Source of the DNA: Pararge aegeria
Taxonomy: Eukaryota; Arthropoda; Insecta; Lepidoptera; Nymphalidae
Direction of reading: 5' to 3'
Assembly (NCBI RefSeq): GCF_905163445.1
Contig: NC_053200.1
Span: forward strand, 9,362,001-9,426,000
Length of the DNA: 64,000 bases
Below the pieces are notes generated by a model. It made no database searches, had not been told where the DNA came from, and was given only the letters and a program-made list of their open reading frames with translations. Position numbers and translations under genes: made by a program. This document shows positions 1 through 9,773 of this stretch, one piece after another (position 1 is the stretch's first letter; each line of letters begins with the position of its first letter).

Positions 1-782
1 CATCCCGACTGCCCACCTGAGTTAAAATGTTGCTTCAGTTGGCATAGCGTCATTACCACTGACCTCTATTATTATCTATTTGTCTCTGGAACTAATAATA
101 AAGTGTTTTTAGTATTTCTAGTTTTAGTTCCTAAGGTATTCGTCTCACTTATAGGGCCAAAATAAAGTTATTTATATAACTGTTAAAAAGAGTTTCCCTC
201 GTATTTATTTCCACCAACATAGTACCTACGCTACGCGGCGTACAAAATAAAGTGACAGGAGTCACTTGATTTTTCTTTTGCATGTACGCTTAGGGTTCTA
301 TCTGATTTCTTTTAATTAAAAATTATGGCAATGGTTGACTCAAAATTATTAGCGTTTCAGTTTTACAGATAAGTCTCATAGACCTGAGACAGTAAACAAC
401 TAAAGCCTCTGAAATATTATTTCGGCTTTCATTTACACGTTGTTGTATACGATCACATATTTTTTATACGATAAACTTTACTTAATCTTCATCATTTCAA
501 TCCTCAACCTTTAGTTAGCTAGTTATATACGCTATCTCGTAGCTGCAAACAGCACGGTCAGGTTTGTAATTCCCTACCGCAGGATGTTTTTGTAGACGTC
601 TAATTAGTCGCCCCCGGCATTGCTCACTACGTGTTTTGGTATTGCCCGTATTTATGTACATTACCTTATATGAGCTGCCAAGTTCTAACTGGACGCAATA
701 TGTAGATATATCATCATCATATTTCATAGACTTTTTGACGACTTCCGGCGTTTTTGACGTAGTGGTGTACGCTGTGGTCGTT
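1..782. other. Gene-free stretch
   Basis: AT-rich sequence with no recognised gene. The only open frame of note, 70 codons on the minus strand at 515-727, resembles no family I know and has no promoter or splice context. I see no repeat family that recurs elsewhere in the window before 783. Confidence 0.5.
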
Positions 783-940
783 TAAGGGAATTTATAATTT
801 CTGAATTTTCTGTGGTCTGTCTGGTGAGAGGCTTGTTATCACCGACTAAGACCTACCACCAAGCGTTTCCGTACGATATCGCGTAGAAACCGATTACCAT
901 GCCCCGAATAAGCTAGCCTCAGAGTTAAGGGCTAAGTTAT
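783..940 (+). repeat. SINE B, 5'-truncated body
   Basis: This matches the body of the full SINE B copy at 36070-36394. It shares the 'ggaatttataatttctgaattttct' type block, the 'gtctggt...gaggctt' block, a block on 'taccacc...aagcgttt', and the cgatatcgcg...accgattacca block. The tRNA-like head is missing, as expected for a 5'-truncated retroposed copy. The ends are approximate. Confidence 0.6.
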
Positions 941-959
941 ACATATGCATATCAAATTT

Positions 960-1145
960 CAAAGCTGTCTGCCCGCGGCTTAGCTCGTAAACTGCTTTCA
1001 TTTTCCCTCAGGAACTACTTAAGGAATCGGGATAAAAGGTAGCCTATGTTCTTTTCTATGTCGAAGGCTACATTTAATCCAAATCCGTTCAGCCTTTATT
1101 GCATAATTGAATAACAAACATCCACACTTTCACATTTATAATAAT
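960..1145 (-). mobile_element. Short Helitron-like element
   Basis: Read on the minus strand this has the recurring lepidopteran layout: a 'attataaatgtgaaagtgtgga' start, a middle block like 'gataaaaggtagcctatgtt' (plus strand), and a 'cgggc...cagc' end. It lies directly against the next element at 1147, so the two are head to tail. The Helitron label rests on the layout shared with copies that show TC and CTAG ends; no helicase is present. Confidence 0.5.
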
Positions 1146-1146
1146 A

Positions 1147-1596
1147 CTAGCTGTTGCAAGCGACTTCGTCTGCGTTTGATTTTGTTTTTTGATGTGGCAT
1201 TAAATTTAGTTGTAGATCTAAAATAATTTAAAGTATTCAGTATCGCTAAGCCTTAAATGAGGGGTTTGCTGCTGTCCGCTGAGCAGTTCTGTCCTCTATC
1301 TCCAACCACAGTTTGGGCAAAATTAAACACATACGAGTATTATAACCTCTATAGTACAAAAATAATTATTTAAATCGGTTATAATTTGTCGGAGTTATGG
1401 TGTAAAATCGTCAAACACTCATCACCTCTCCCAAAGGAACCGAGCTTAATGTCGGGATAGAAAGTATCCTATACTTCCAAGTACTTCTAATACTTCCAAG
1501 AATATGTGTACAAAGTTTCATGAGGATCGGTTATGTAGTTTTTGCGTGAAAGCGTAACAAACAAACTAACATTGACATGTATAATATTAGTAGGGA
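1147..1596 (-). mobile_element. Non-autonomous Helitron-like element, long copy 1
   Basis: Read on the minus strand the element begins TCCCTACTAATATTA and ends with the gacgaagtcgc...agCTAG signature, with A before TC and T after CTAG. That is the expected Helitron A/T target context. The same about 450-bp unit recurs at 11917-12309 (+) and, truncated, at 24840-25246 (-). Shared internal blocks include 'gcgtgaaagcgtaacaaac', 'catgaggatcggtt' and 'gtggcattaaatttag'. It has no coding capacity. Confidence 0.65.
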
Positions 1597-1630
1597 TAGG
1601 GATAGGGATATATATATAATATTAGTAGGA
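1591..1630. repeat. GGGATA hexamer run and duplicated element terminus
   Basis: The left end of the Helitron-like element passes into three copies of the hexamer gggata, then a (TA)n run. A second copy of its terminal 'ataatattagtagga' follows at about 1616-1630. The same hexamer, on the other strand, sits next to the same terminus of the copy at 11917. Confidence 0.75.
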
Positions 1631-2847
1631 TAACACAACTTGTCTGGTTATTATATGCTACGACTACGTAGGTATATAGATGCTCTATAGGTACTCACTA
1701 CACAACATAATACAAAACACGTAATATAACAGAGTGCACAAATCCGTTCCAAAAACAACATGGCAACCGCAACCGGCTTGTTGTTTGAATTAACATCAAG
1801 TTTTAACCCCATTCGTCAGTTCCACAAAAAGTATTTGCTTTTCAAGAAGTGAGAAAAGAAAATAAAATAGTAGGATCCAGTGCACGCAAAGTTGGAAGCG
1901 AGGAAATGCGGTAATAGGAAATCTTGCCAACTCCCGAAAGGTTAATACCGAATGTAGTTTCCGGCTTACGAGTGTAACTTTATTAACTTGAATTAAATAA
2001 GACGTACGTTTCCTTTAAAAAGCACTTTGAATATTTTTAACCCCGACCCAAAAAGAGGGTTGTAGTTACAAGTTTCGCCTTAAACTGATGGACCGATATA
2101 ATGTTGTTTACACTACAATTATATTATCAGATTCAACTGTATCTATCAATGGTTTACTATTTTAATTTTTAACAGATCGCAGTGGCGTGCTATTCATATA
2201 TGCACAAAAGAACTGCCTACCCAAACATTGATATATACCTCGTATGCACACCCTGGTAAGAAACAAAGTGCACGCTTCTGACAGACCACTGTTGTGATAT
2301 TTGCGGTACTTAGGTTTATATCATTTTCTTAGTGTTTGCTCTACGTTTTAAGGCCATTTGAAGTCTGTTTTGACCGTGGGAAATTGTTAATATAATTTTT
2401 TGTAATAATAAATTACTCGGTAATTATTTGGGAATTTTAAGCACGTACGTAATTTTGGTGCAAGCTGTTCAATGACATTTTTCTTGAGTAGACTCGGTTT
2501 TGATTTTGCGAAGTAGGGTGTCCTTTTCTTCGTTATTGCAAATATGGCGTTGTAAAATTGTAGTTATTTTATCATTCCTACGAAGGATAGGTACTCAGAA
2601 ACGTGATTTTGGCGTATTAGCCTAGCCCTTGAAGTTCACCCTTGTAATACAAAGCGCAAATCACAAAGCTTTGTTTACTGGCTGTAAGTTTCTTATTGTG
2701 GTGAAATTGGACAACAGCGTCGGACTGAAGTTTGAATGGATATCGATTTGAGTCTCACCATTTACCCTAACTTTGTAAGCCTACTTAGAAAAAAGGGAGG
2801 GATAACAATATAAAGAAAATACCCACTGCTCGATGTTCACCATAGAG
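1631..2847. other. Gene-free stretch with a family E fragment
   Basis: No gene is seen. At 2038-2130 there is a short piece beginning 'aaccccgacccaaaaagagg' that belongs to a dispersed repeat also seen near 24590, 41676 and (minus) 43525. A CAGTGGCGTGC string at about 2190 resembles a hAT-type terminus, but no partner terminus was found. Confidence 0.45.
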
Positions 2848-3395
2848 ATATAATCTGCCGAGCAATATAACGCAAACTTCAAAGAGGTATGTGAGAATCC
2901 CTACACGAAACTAACGTGACCAACGTGACCACGTCCAGCATGGATTATCCAACGAAGGCACCGCACCACTTGATACTCTTCTGTTTCTTGTGAAAGGAGA
3001 GCAGAACTTATTTGCTTGTGATTGGCTGATAAACAGTCATAATGATATGTACCAAGTCCATACGGATTATGTCTCTTTTTATTCTTCAAACTCTAGTTTT
3101 TTTTTGAGTCAGGGTTATTACAGTAATACCAAGTAGGTATTAAGGGGCAAGAGGAACAAAACTTATTGACCTCTGATCAACTGATAAACTATGCTTCATA
3201 ATGATATGCACCAAGTCTATACGGATTATGCCTCTTTAGTCTTCAAACTCTTGTTTTTTTAGAGTCAGGGTTATTACAGTAATACCAAGTAAAAACCAGC
3301 ACGAAGCTGCTAGAGAGCAGACTATTTTTTCCCTGATTAGTCATTGAGTTGGCTCCACTGGCTGGATATAATCTGCCAGGCAATATGGCGGCAAT
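2848..3395. repeat. Local tandem duplication, two units of about 157 bp
   Basis: The stretch near 2978-3135 is repeated at 3136-3292. Both units contain 'atgatatg(t/c)accaagtc(c/t)', 'atacggattatg(t/c)ctcttt' and the same 19-base string 'gggttattacagtaatacc'. A second pair of direct repeats flanks the duplication: 'atataatctgcc' followed by 'gcaatat' at 2848 and 3366. The units differ by scattered substitutions, so the event is not very recent. No coding content. Confidence 0.75.
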
Positions 3396-3810
3396 GAATA
3401 CGTCTTCCGAGCGGGTTCCGCAGTTAATTGCAAAGTGCACTATTGTTTACACCGTGCCCTTTGCTCGCACGCCATGCCGTAGGCTTCCCATCTTTCAGAA
3501 TGCAAATTTTTGAGATAATTTTCCACGCAGACAGATTTTTTCAAAAGAATTTGATGGAACCGACTTTTGAATCTCTCGTCAGCTGTGTGACTATATTGTT
3601 TTTAATAGGAAGTGAAAAAAGTTTAGTCAACTACATCACGGTAGATACCTTAGTCGGATAACCTTAAGGTCTATAATGAAATGTGTTAATAAAATATAAT
3701 CTAAATAACTACCTACAAATTATATGGACGAATGTTGATAGGGTCGGGTGATGTAGTGTAGTATTTCCGTTCCGAGACTATTCTTCATTATTGTTGCTTA
3801 TCACGACTAT
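3396..3810. other. Gene-free stretch
   Basis: An open frame of 77 codons on the plus strand (3428-3661) begins near the edge of the duplication, but I recognise no domain in it and see no gene context. No known repeat is identified. Confidence 0.4.
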
Positions 3811-4010
3811 CCAACTTGTCTAGTGGTTAGCATGTTGGATTCCGCATCACGAGATACTGGGTTCATGCCAAGTCGGAGTTTTAACATGAATGTTCTTCAG
3901 TGTCTGAGCGTTATCTATATATTATATGTATTTATATTTATTAAAATATCCATTAGTTATCTTAGTATAACACAAGCTATGCTCACTCAACCAGTCAATG
4001 AATAACCTCT
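3811..4010 (+). mobile_element. SINE with SINE A body but a different tRNA-like head
   Basis: The body (from 'catgaatgttcttcagtgtc' through the atattatatg...tatcttagta...acacaagctatgctcact block) matches SINE A. The head does not: it reads ccaacttgtctagtggttag, an A-box like those of Asp/Gly/Glu-type tRNAs, and its B-box gggttcatgcc lies at 3859-3869. SINE A proper uses tggcgcagtgg and ggttcgattcc. It is probably a composite made by template switching or from a second SINE subfamily sharing the tail. Confidence 0.65.
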
Positions 4011-4383
4011 GGTATGCACTATGCAGGTTGTATATTTGATGAACTGCGCGATAGCAATCTCGCCAAATCAAATAAATATCACCCTTAGATTATCTTTAGA
4101 TAAATAAGGTTCGTTAAATGTGTGGCTTATCTGTGATTATGCTTTTGGCTGATTCCCGCCATCTTGAAATATTAGTATCGATTCGCAATTCGATCTAATA
4201 TGAAGTGAGTTTTGATTAAAAATCATTTAATTGCGCGAGTAACATTTGGTTTATGCGTTATGAAATACACAGCAATTAATATTTGAGATGTGACTTTGAG
4301 AGGTGTTTCAATTTTATGATAACCGTGTAGTGTTTACAATATAAAGCCCGTCGATCTTAGCATTGCAGTAGCGAGGTTGGTCA
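4011..4383. other. Gene-free stretch with a YY1/Pho-like motif
   Basis: No gene or repeat is recognised. At 4153-4170 the plus strand reads ttcccgccatcttgaaat. Its reverse complement shares the string tttcaagatggcgg with the candidate regulatory spot at 31683. This may be chance or a shared old repeat. Confidence 0.4.
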
Positions 4384-4426
4384 TTTTTTGATTCTTTCCT
4401 TTCTATAATGGGAAAGAATCAAAAAA
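4384..4426. repeat. Perfect 16-bp inverted repeat
   Basis: The arms ttttttgattctttcc and ggaaagaatcaaaaaa flank an 11-base spacer. Single-stranded, this forms a stable hairpin. Six thymines end one arm and six adenines the other. The role is unknown. Confidence 0.9.
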
Positions 4427-4921
4427 ATTAACCTAGGAAACGCTTAAATCGGGTGCCGAATTAATTAGGTGATGACTTAAGATAACGAAAAATACTCTTA
4501 GATAATAACTAACGTTTGTAGGCGCCATCTAAAGTTACGACTCCGATACGCCGGTGCGTAATGTTTAGGGAACTCGTAATCTGTCAAGTTTTAACAGAGT
4601 AAAAAAAGGTTATTTTTTAATAACCGTATGTAGTATATCCATACAAAAAAATTTAAAATATGACATGTGTTATCAAAATACGACAGCTTGTGGCAAGAAT
4701 CATAGAAAAGTTGAAAGGTAATAGCGGGCCTAATCTCTTTAGATTAGCCGTTACTTACCTTGTTCTTCGTTAGTGAAATCGGACATAACAGATTTTGAGG
4801 TTCCTAAATTGTTAGTAGCATCCCAGAGTTAGGAAGTTGGAAGTCAGAAGGTTTTTTCGTTCCCCTTATAACGTAGAGCACGACGGTTGCGTCGCTTCTG
4901 GTAACTAAGAAAAAAGCAAGT
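4427..4921. other. Gene-free stretch
   Basis: No gene, tRNA or recurring repeat is recognised here. The short piece at 4720-4800 (gcgggcctaatctctttagattagcc) contains a small palindrome, ctaatctctttagattag. Confidence 0.4.
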
Positions 4922-5062
4922 GCCTTACACCCGCGTTCCTAGCGTCGTTCAAATTTTCGACCAATAAGAAGACTTCTTCTCGAACGCGCGATTCTTCATT
5001 GGTCGCACGTTGGACGCAGTCTTTAACTCCGCTAAGGACGCAGTCTGACGCCTTCATTAAGA
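4922..5062. repeat. Foldback or MITE-like block with inverted CCAAT motifs
   Basis: Around 4939-5020 the sequence is an imperfect inverted repeat. On the left, gcgtcg...cgaccaataagaa; on the right, ttcttcattggtcg...ggacgc. GC content and CpG frequency rise above the surroundings. I see no clean target-site duplication, so the MITE assignment is only suggestive. Confidence 0.4.
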
Positions 5063-5515
5063 TTAAAATTGATTGTCCATTGTATTCTGCATTGGAGCTT
5101 CTTTCTCTCCTAAAACAGACAAGTGGGACACTAAAAGTTTGAGGATCGTGATGATGAAATTTATAAAATGTACTCGTATCTACAGCCTACACTGAGTAAC
5201 AAAATATTTTAAATAATATATAATTTTCACGGTGTTCCAGTTAAAAATATATTTAAAAATTCGGGTTAAGCTCATAGCAATTAACCCAAATAAGGTGTCG
5301 AAAGTTTCTGCAGGCTGCTCCACTTCGTGAAAAAAGGACAAGCTCTATTAAAGTAAGCAAAAACTAAATTTTCATTTTGAACGGGCTCCGTCTGTTTCCG
5401 CTTCCGGATTTTTCGTAACTTTGTTAGTTCAGCACATTTACGAATCTGTTTATTTTTCATGCGATCCATTGAATACAACTTCAAAGTCTATAAGAATATA
5501 TTAATGAATTATTAT

Positions 5516-5559
5516 ATATTAATGAATTATTTATAAATTCATAAATAATTCATTAATAT
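5516..5559. repeat. Perfect 19-bp inverted repeat with adjacent direct repeat
   Basis: The arms atattaatgaattatttat and ataaataattcattaatat flank the 6-base spacer aaattc. The string atattaatgaattatt also occurs 20 bp upstream at about 5496, so a direct and an inverted duplication overlap here. Confidence 0.9.
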
Positions 5560-5640
5560 TCATAAATTGCACTGTGCAGGTTTGCGTAGTTTTCGCGCAG
5601 TTTAGCAAATTCATAGAATATCCATTTGCTTTTAGATATT

Positions 5641-5968
5641 ATCATCATGAGCTGTCAACCCAATACAGAGTAGATGCCTCGTTTGAGAATGAGCTAGGTT
5701 TAGGCCGCAGTCCACCACGCTGGCCAAGTGCGTGTTTGTGGACTTATTAAAAATCATACGCCTATTAAAAATCTCAGGTTTCCGCCATTATAAAAAATAA
5801 GGACGGAAGCTTCCTCACGATATTTTCCTTCGCCGTTAAAACGAGTGATATTTATTTCCTTAAAACGCACATAGCTCAAAAATGTAAGAAGTGAGAGCCG
5901 GGGTTCGAACTCGTTCCTTCTAAAGGGAGGCCGATGTCTTACGCACTCGGCTATCATTGTGTTGCATA
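5641..5968 (-). mobile_element. SINE D, near full length
   Basis: On the minus strand a tRNA-like head lies at the right end: its B-box-like gagttcgaaccccgg is the reverse complement of the plus-strand text near 5897. The head is followed by the body 'atgtgcgttttaag...atatcac...aacg(g)cgaaggaaaa(t)atcgtgaggaa' and a tail corresponding to plus-strand ttaggccgcagtccaccacg. Six further pieces of this family occur in the window. The family is widespread in Lepidoptera. Confidence 0.65.
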
Positions 5969-6235
5969 TGGGCATTAGGAAATTTTTTTTTACTTGTGTA
6001 GCGTCCTACTTTCTTTTGTTCAATCGCGCCATTCCATAATAAGACTGCTCAGATATTTAGCACATTACCTTCATATGTGTTCCACCCTCGTTCTGGTTTT
6101 AGCTCAGTCAAAAATAACTTTAAAAATCAATACTCTGCTAGTCTGATTTGGTGTTACTTCGTGAGGTATTATTATACCTTACTGTATTGTGCCTGTCACA
6201 ATATCATAATATTGTCACATTTCTCTAGTTATTAC

Positions 6236-6335
6236 TGCGGTTCACTAGAGGTCTGGCTTCGATTCCCAGGACGTACTAAAAAATTTTATGGGTTTTCTAT
6301 GTTGAAATTGTCAGTACCAGTCCGGAGATAGGCAG
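6236..6335 (+). repeat. SINE C fragment
   Basis: A B-box-like string, ggcttcgattcccagg, is followed by a 'gggttttctatg...aattgtcagtaccagtccggag' body. The same order is seen in the better copy at 13562-13740 and in a body fragment at 27320-27382. Confidence 0.5.
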
Positions 6336-6389
6336 TATGCATTGTTCACTACCTTACTTCGTAGAGCACGTAAAACTCGATCTTGGTTA

Positions 6390-6660
6390 ATTTCATTACA
6401 AGTTAGCCCTTAACTGCAATCTCACCTTACGGTTAGTTATGCAGTGTATGAAAGTAATTGGCTAACCTACGAGGGGTGGGGCAATTAGATACTCTACTCT
6501 ACGGTTTCTACAAGGCAACGTACGCACATCTTGGTAGGTAGGGTAACTAGCCAGTACCTACCCAGTGACCTTTAAAAATCCGAAATAAAAATTAAAAATT
6601 TTTTTTCGGCCGGGAATTGAACTTGGGATCTCTCACTTACAAGACCAGAGTGTAGAAAAT
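6390..6660 (-). mobile_element. SINE B copy, diverged
   Basis: The plus strand reads the reverse complement of SINE B. The tail piece 'ttacaagttagcccttaactgcaatctcacc' is at the left. The gtagggtaactagccagtacc block is in the middle. The head, with B-box complement gggaattgaacttgggatc, is at about 6612. The stretch corresponding to 'cgctaagcgatttagtg' has been replaced or lost. Confidence 0.6.
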
Positions 6661-6812
6661 AGGAGATCCGAGGTCTGAATATCCTATGAAAGAGGAGGTG
6701 TATACATTGGTGGTTAGGGGATGCTAAAAAACACAAAGGATTGCTGAGGGAATCTTTATTATGACAGTTTCGTGTATAGCGTTAATTTATTTTGCGTAAA
6801 AACAAGAAAAAG

Positions 6813-7079
6813 ATAAAGTCAAAGTCAAATATTTCTTTATTCAAATAGGCACATAGATGGCACTTTTGATGCGTTATTATATACAAAATGTGTACATAGC
6901 AGTGAGTAGTGATGGCGATAACTACAATCGTAAACTTAAAACTAAAGCTAAGAGGGTTCCAATCGCGCCCTGGTCTAAGAAGAAGCCCACAACAAACTTA
7001 GCCGGGTGTTCTTTTTGTTATCACCATCTCACATTGTCATTAGAAAATATTTAAGAAGCAACCTGGTTAGAGCAATTGT
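6813..7079 (-). mobile_element. LINE 3'UTR with TTTGAC tail (family L1)
   Basis: On the minus strand this runs from the stop codon of the reverse-transcriptase remnant at 7080 down to 'gaataaagaaatatttgact' and ends in repeats of tttgac. A poly(A)-signal-like aataaa lies just before the tail. The same 3' region occurs at 16565-16858 (+) and 19300-19500 (-). A 65-codon frame on the plus strand here is an artefact of the repeat. Confidence 0.8.
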
Positions 7080-7310
7080 TTACACCCAAGCTTTTTTATC
7101 GTTTACGTAATCCTTTATACTATAATAGGACTTTTCTATAAGCTTTCGCTTAATACAAACTTTGAACTTCTTTAGTGACATCCCCAAGATATCAACCGGT
7201 AATTTATTGTAAAATTGTATACAATTTCCTTTAAATGAATTGCTTATTTTGTGTAGTCTAGTGTACTGCACTGCAAGTTTATTTTTGCTTCTAACGTTCA
7301 AATTAGAACG
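7080..7310 (-). pseudogene. LINE reverse-transcriptase C-terminal remnant
   Basis: About 73 codons stay open to a stop at 7080. The translation contains LHKISNSFKGNCIQFYNKLP near residues 16-35 and ends in YYSIKDYVNDKKAW. These are features I associate with the extreme C-terminus of lepidopteran non-LTR reverse transcriptases. Nothing upstream continues the frame; a stop codon and unrelated sequence begin at about 7310. This is a 5'-truncated dead copy whose 3'UTR is annotated at 6813-7079. Confidence 0.75.
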
Positions 7311-7411
7311 TTAAAATGGCCAGGTGACCTTATCACTAAGACTCTCATATATATTACTTACACAAAAGGATATCTTATAGCTTTAAACGAGCAATTCTAA
7401 GTATATATATA

Positions 7412-7570
7412 ATTGGAATCTCGGAATCGGCTCCAACGATTTTCATGAAATTTAGTATACAGGGGGTTTCGGGGGCGATCTAGCTAGGATTCATTTTTAG
7501 AATGTCAATTTATTTGTGGTTTCCGGTAATAACCGATTTGGTGCAACAAAGTTGCACGGGTCAGCTAGTT
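7412..7570 (+). mobile_element. Helitron-like 3' portion
   Basis: The sequence 'aatcggctccaacgatttt' then 'catgaaatttagtatacagg' leads to 'gttgcacgggtcagctagtt', the typical 3' end of the short lepidopteran TC...CTAG elements. The 5' terminus is not clear. Confidence 0.55.
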
Positions 7571-7994
7571 ATCACTGAGACGCGATAGTTCATTATATAC
7601 ACACATCGCCATTATATACCTTTATAATTTACACATTAAGCAGTACATACGAAATTTTATATAACTATTACTACACAGGTAACTATATATTTTACTACAT
7701 AGGTAAGTATGAAATACATGAAACTATAGAATTATAAGATACAAACTAAGGAGTATGAACATAGTAAGATGTATAACAAAAAGTAGTTTTTAATAGCTCG
7801 GTTTCTAAAAACCTAATATAAATACATAACATACAAGTAAAATACATTTTTTTGTCCAATGGCCACTAATTAATGTTCATAGAGTTATATTTATGATTCC
7901 TTTATTTCTATGTTTTACGTATATATTAAATTACATATATTATTTTAGTGTTCATATGTATATATTGCGCTACCATTTTCTACTTTAATTACTC
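7571..7994. other. Gene-free stretch
   Basis: Very AT-rich, with short imperfect repeats of 'ctacacaggtaac/ctacataggtaag' near 7670-7710. No gene or named repeat is seen. Confidence 0.4.
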
Positions 7995-8127
7995 CCCAAG
8001 GGTTGTCTGTAAAAGATGCCTTTAGCAATAAGACCGCCTTTGCATACCGATATTTGTTTAAATTTATTAAGTTGTCTTTAAAGTTGTTATCTTTTTTGTG
8101 TGTGCAGTAAACTGTTTATCTATCTAT
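7995..8127 (+). repeat. LINE tail family L2
   Basis: This belongs to a 3'-end family marked by '(t)gtctgtaaaagat...' then 'agcaataagaccgcctttgc' and a tail around gtgcagtaaac...(tatc)n. Related copies are at 8715-8860 (-), 18106-18245 (+), 39935-40052 (+), 57724-58050 (-) and 62488-62645 (-). The family is common in lepidopteran genomes as the 3' end of a non-LTR element; the clade is not determined here. Confidence 0.6.
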
Positions 8128-8714
8128 CTAAAATAGTTACTAAAATAGTTAAGAACGAACTTTGTTATATTTTACAATACCGGGAAAACCAACCACACAC
8201 GAAGGATTTTTTAAAAGCCGAAGCAAACGTGGATTTAGTCGCCTGCACCAGCCAGTATCACTATATGCCTGCTACTGACGTGCGCTGTAAAATTAATGAA
8301 GTTTCATATCCGCTTTTAATTGCACCACATTCTCCGAACATCGCGTAAGTAGGTATATCCCTTTCATTGGCAGACTGCCTTAAATAAAACTGGGCTTAAA
8401 CTGGTTCCGCACTAACTTAGACCTCTGCCAGCTCGTTAAAACCACCCTTACGCCGTTCAACTGCGAAAGTGACGGGGCTCATATAAATCGGTACCTCGAA
8501 CATTGCAGTAACGGCCAATAAGTGTGCTATAAAGAATTAGCACGTCCACACACGCCGCTCCGGCTATGACCTGAAAGATATTATATAGTACAGTTTGTTC
8601 TAAGTTTGTTCTAATTTTCACTAAGGTTTCATTCACCTTTGGCTAATTCTTATCTTTTTTTCTTTATAATAATAACTGACGAATCAAGGCAATAGCCCAC
8701 CCGATGGTAAGTGG
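8128..8714. other. Gene-free stretch, probably old repeat
   Basis: An 82-codon plus-strand frame (8100-8348) has no recognised motif. The piece 8381-8510 (with gcactaacttagacctctgc and cgaaagtgacggggctcata) looks like an old dispersed repeat, but I cannot name it. 'gcccacccgatggtaagtgg' at about 8695 resembles a LINE 3'UTR motif. Confidence 0.35.
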
Positions 8715-8860
8715 ATAAAAATTTATTTATTCATTTTATTTGTACACAAATAAAAATACAGAAGAAGAATCACAGACGGAAGCAGTATAAAAAAGGCGGT
8801 CTTATCGATTCGTAGCGATCTCTCCCAGGTAACCTTAGGATAAGGAAAACAAAAGGATAA
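8715..8860 (-). repeat. LINE tail family L2
   Basis: This is the reverse complement of the L2 tail. It begins 'aaaatttatttattcatttt', has 'aaaggcggtcttatcgattc' with 'gatctctcccagg' in the middle, and runs out near 8860. Confidence 0.6.
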
Positions 8861-9006
8861 CATACTGCAGGTTGTGCATATTAAAAAGAAACATACTAAT
8901 AACTACATACTAATACTTGAACTAGATTACACAAATAAAATAATCCATAACATAATAAATATAAAAAAAAAAAATAATAATAAACTAATATATACTTTAA
9001 CGTATA

Positions 9007-9274
9007 GACGGCCGAGTGGCGCAGTGGGCAGCGACCCTGCTTTCTGAGTCCAAGGCCGTGGGTTCGATTCCCACAACTGGCAAATGTTTGTGTGATGAAC
9101 ATAAATGTTTTTCAGTGTCTGGGTGTTTATCTGTATATTATAAGTATTTATGTGAATAATATCCATAAAAAAATATTCATCAGCTATCTTAGTACCCATA
9201 ACACAAGCTACGCTTACTTTGGGGCTAGATGGCGATGTGTGTATTGTCGTAGTATATTTATTTAATTTATTTAT
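9007..9274 (+). mobile_element. SINE A, full length
   Basis: A tRNA-derived SINE with A-box tggcgcagtgg at 9017-9027 and B-box ggttcgattcc at 9061-9071, the internal RNA polymerase III promoter. The fixed body runs 'gtgtgatgaacat', 'ttttcagtgtctgggtgttt', 'atcttagtacccataacaca' and 'gcttactttggggctagatg'. It ends 'tgtcgtagtatatttattta' with an ATTT-rich tail. Six more copies share it. A 90-codon minus-strand frame is a shadow of the SINE. Confidence 0.9.
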
Positions 9275-9404
9275 TATATCCGAAATACAATAATAACAGT
9301 AAATACAAACAAGTCGTCTTTAATGTAAACTATAGTGGTTTTTGACAGCTTTCTTAAATATATAAAGTGACATTATATAACAGAACATTGCCTATAAACA
9401 GAGC

Positions 9405-9615
9405 ACTTCGAAGGGCATGCCAGGAACACGTACTACAAAGAACTGCCCTGTATTCATCAACCTGAGGCGAAGGTTTTAAGCCTCATGCGCCTGTAATTAC
9501 ATCGGAAACCACGCCTTTCTCACCGCTACAGTTTAATATACTTTGTAAAGGATAAGTAACGTGATTTTTTTTAATTGTTCCCACTACGCCGATCTCCGGC
9601 TTGATGTGAGACAAC
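9405..9615 (+). repeat. Dispersed repeat R, copy 1
   Basis: It shares with 9955-10280 the strings 'tgtaattacatcggaaacc', 'cgcctttctcaccgctaca' (with variants), 'taagtaacgtgatttttttt' and 'ttgttcccactacgccg'. The family has no terminal structure that I could define. Confidence 0.6.
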
Positions 9616-9773
9616 GAAGGCATTCTTTCTGAAGACAAACAATGAGAACTTTCAATAATTATAAGTCAAGAAAAATAAAGATAGATAAGTTATTGTCGAA
9701 GTAATGTTTGGTGCTATTATTATTAACACGCATTCTTCGGCCACGCTTATTACACTTTTTTACAAATCCCGTA

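Noticed and set aside
1591..1612. Telomere-like repeat
   Set aside because: The hexamer is gggata, not the insect TTAGG unit, and it has only three copies attached to a mobile element.
9007..9090. tRNA genes at the A-box/B-box pairs
   Set aside because: Here and at the other pairs, the boxes are followed by a constant SINE body, the acceptor stems do not pair by eye, and several copies have damaged boxes.
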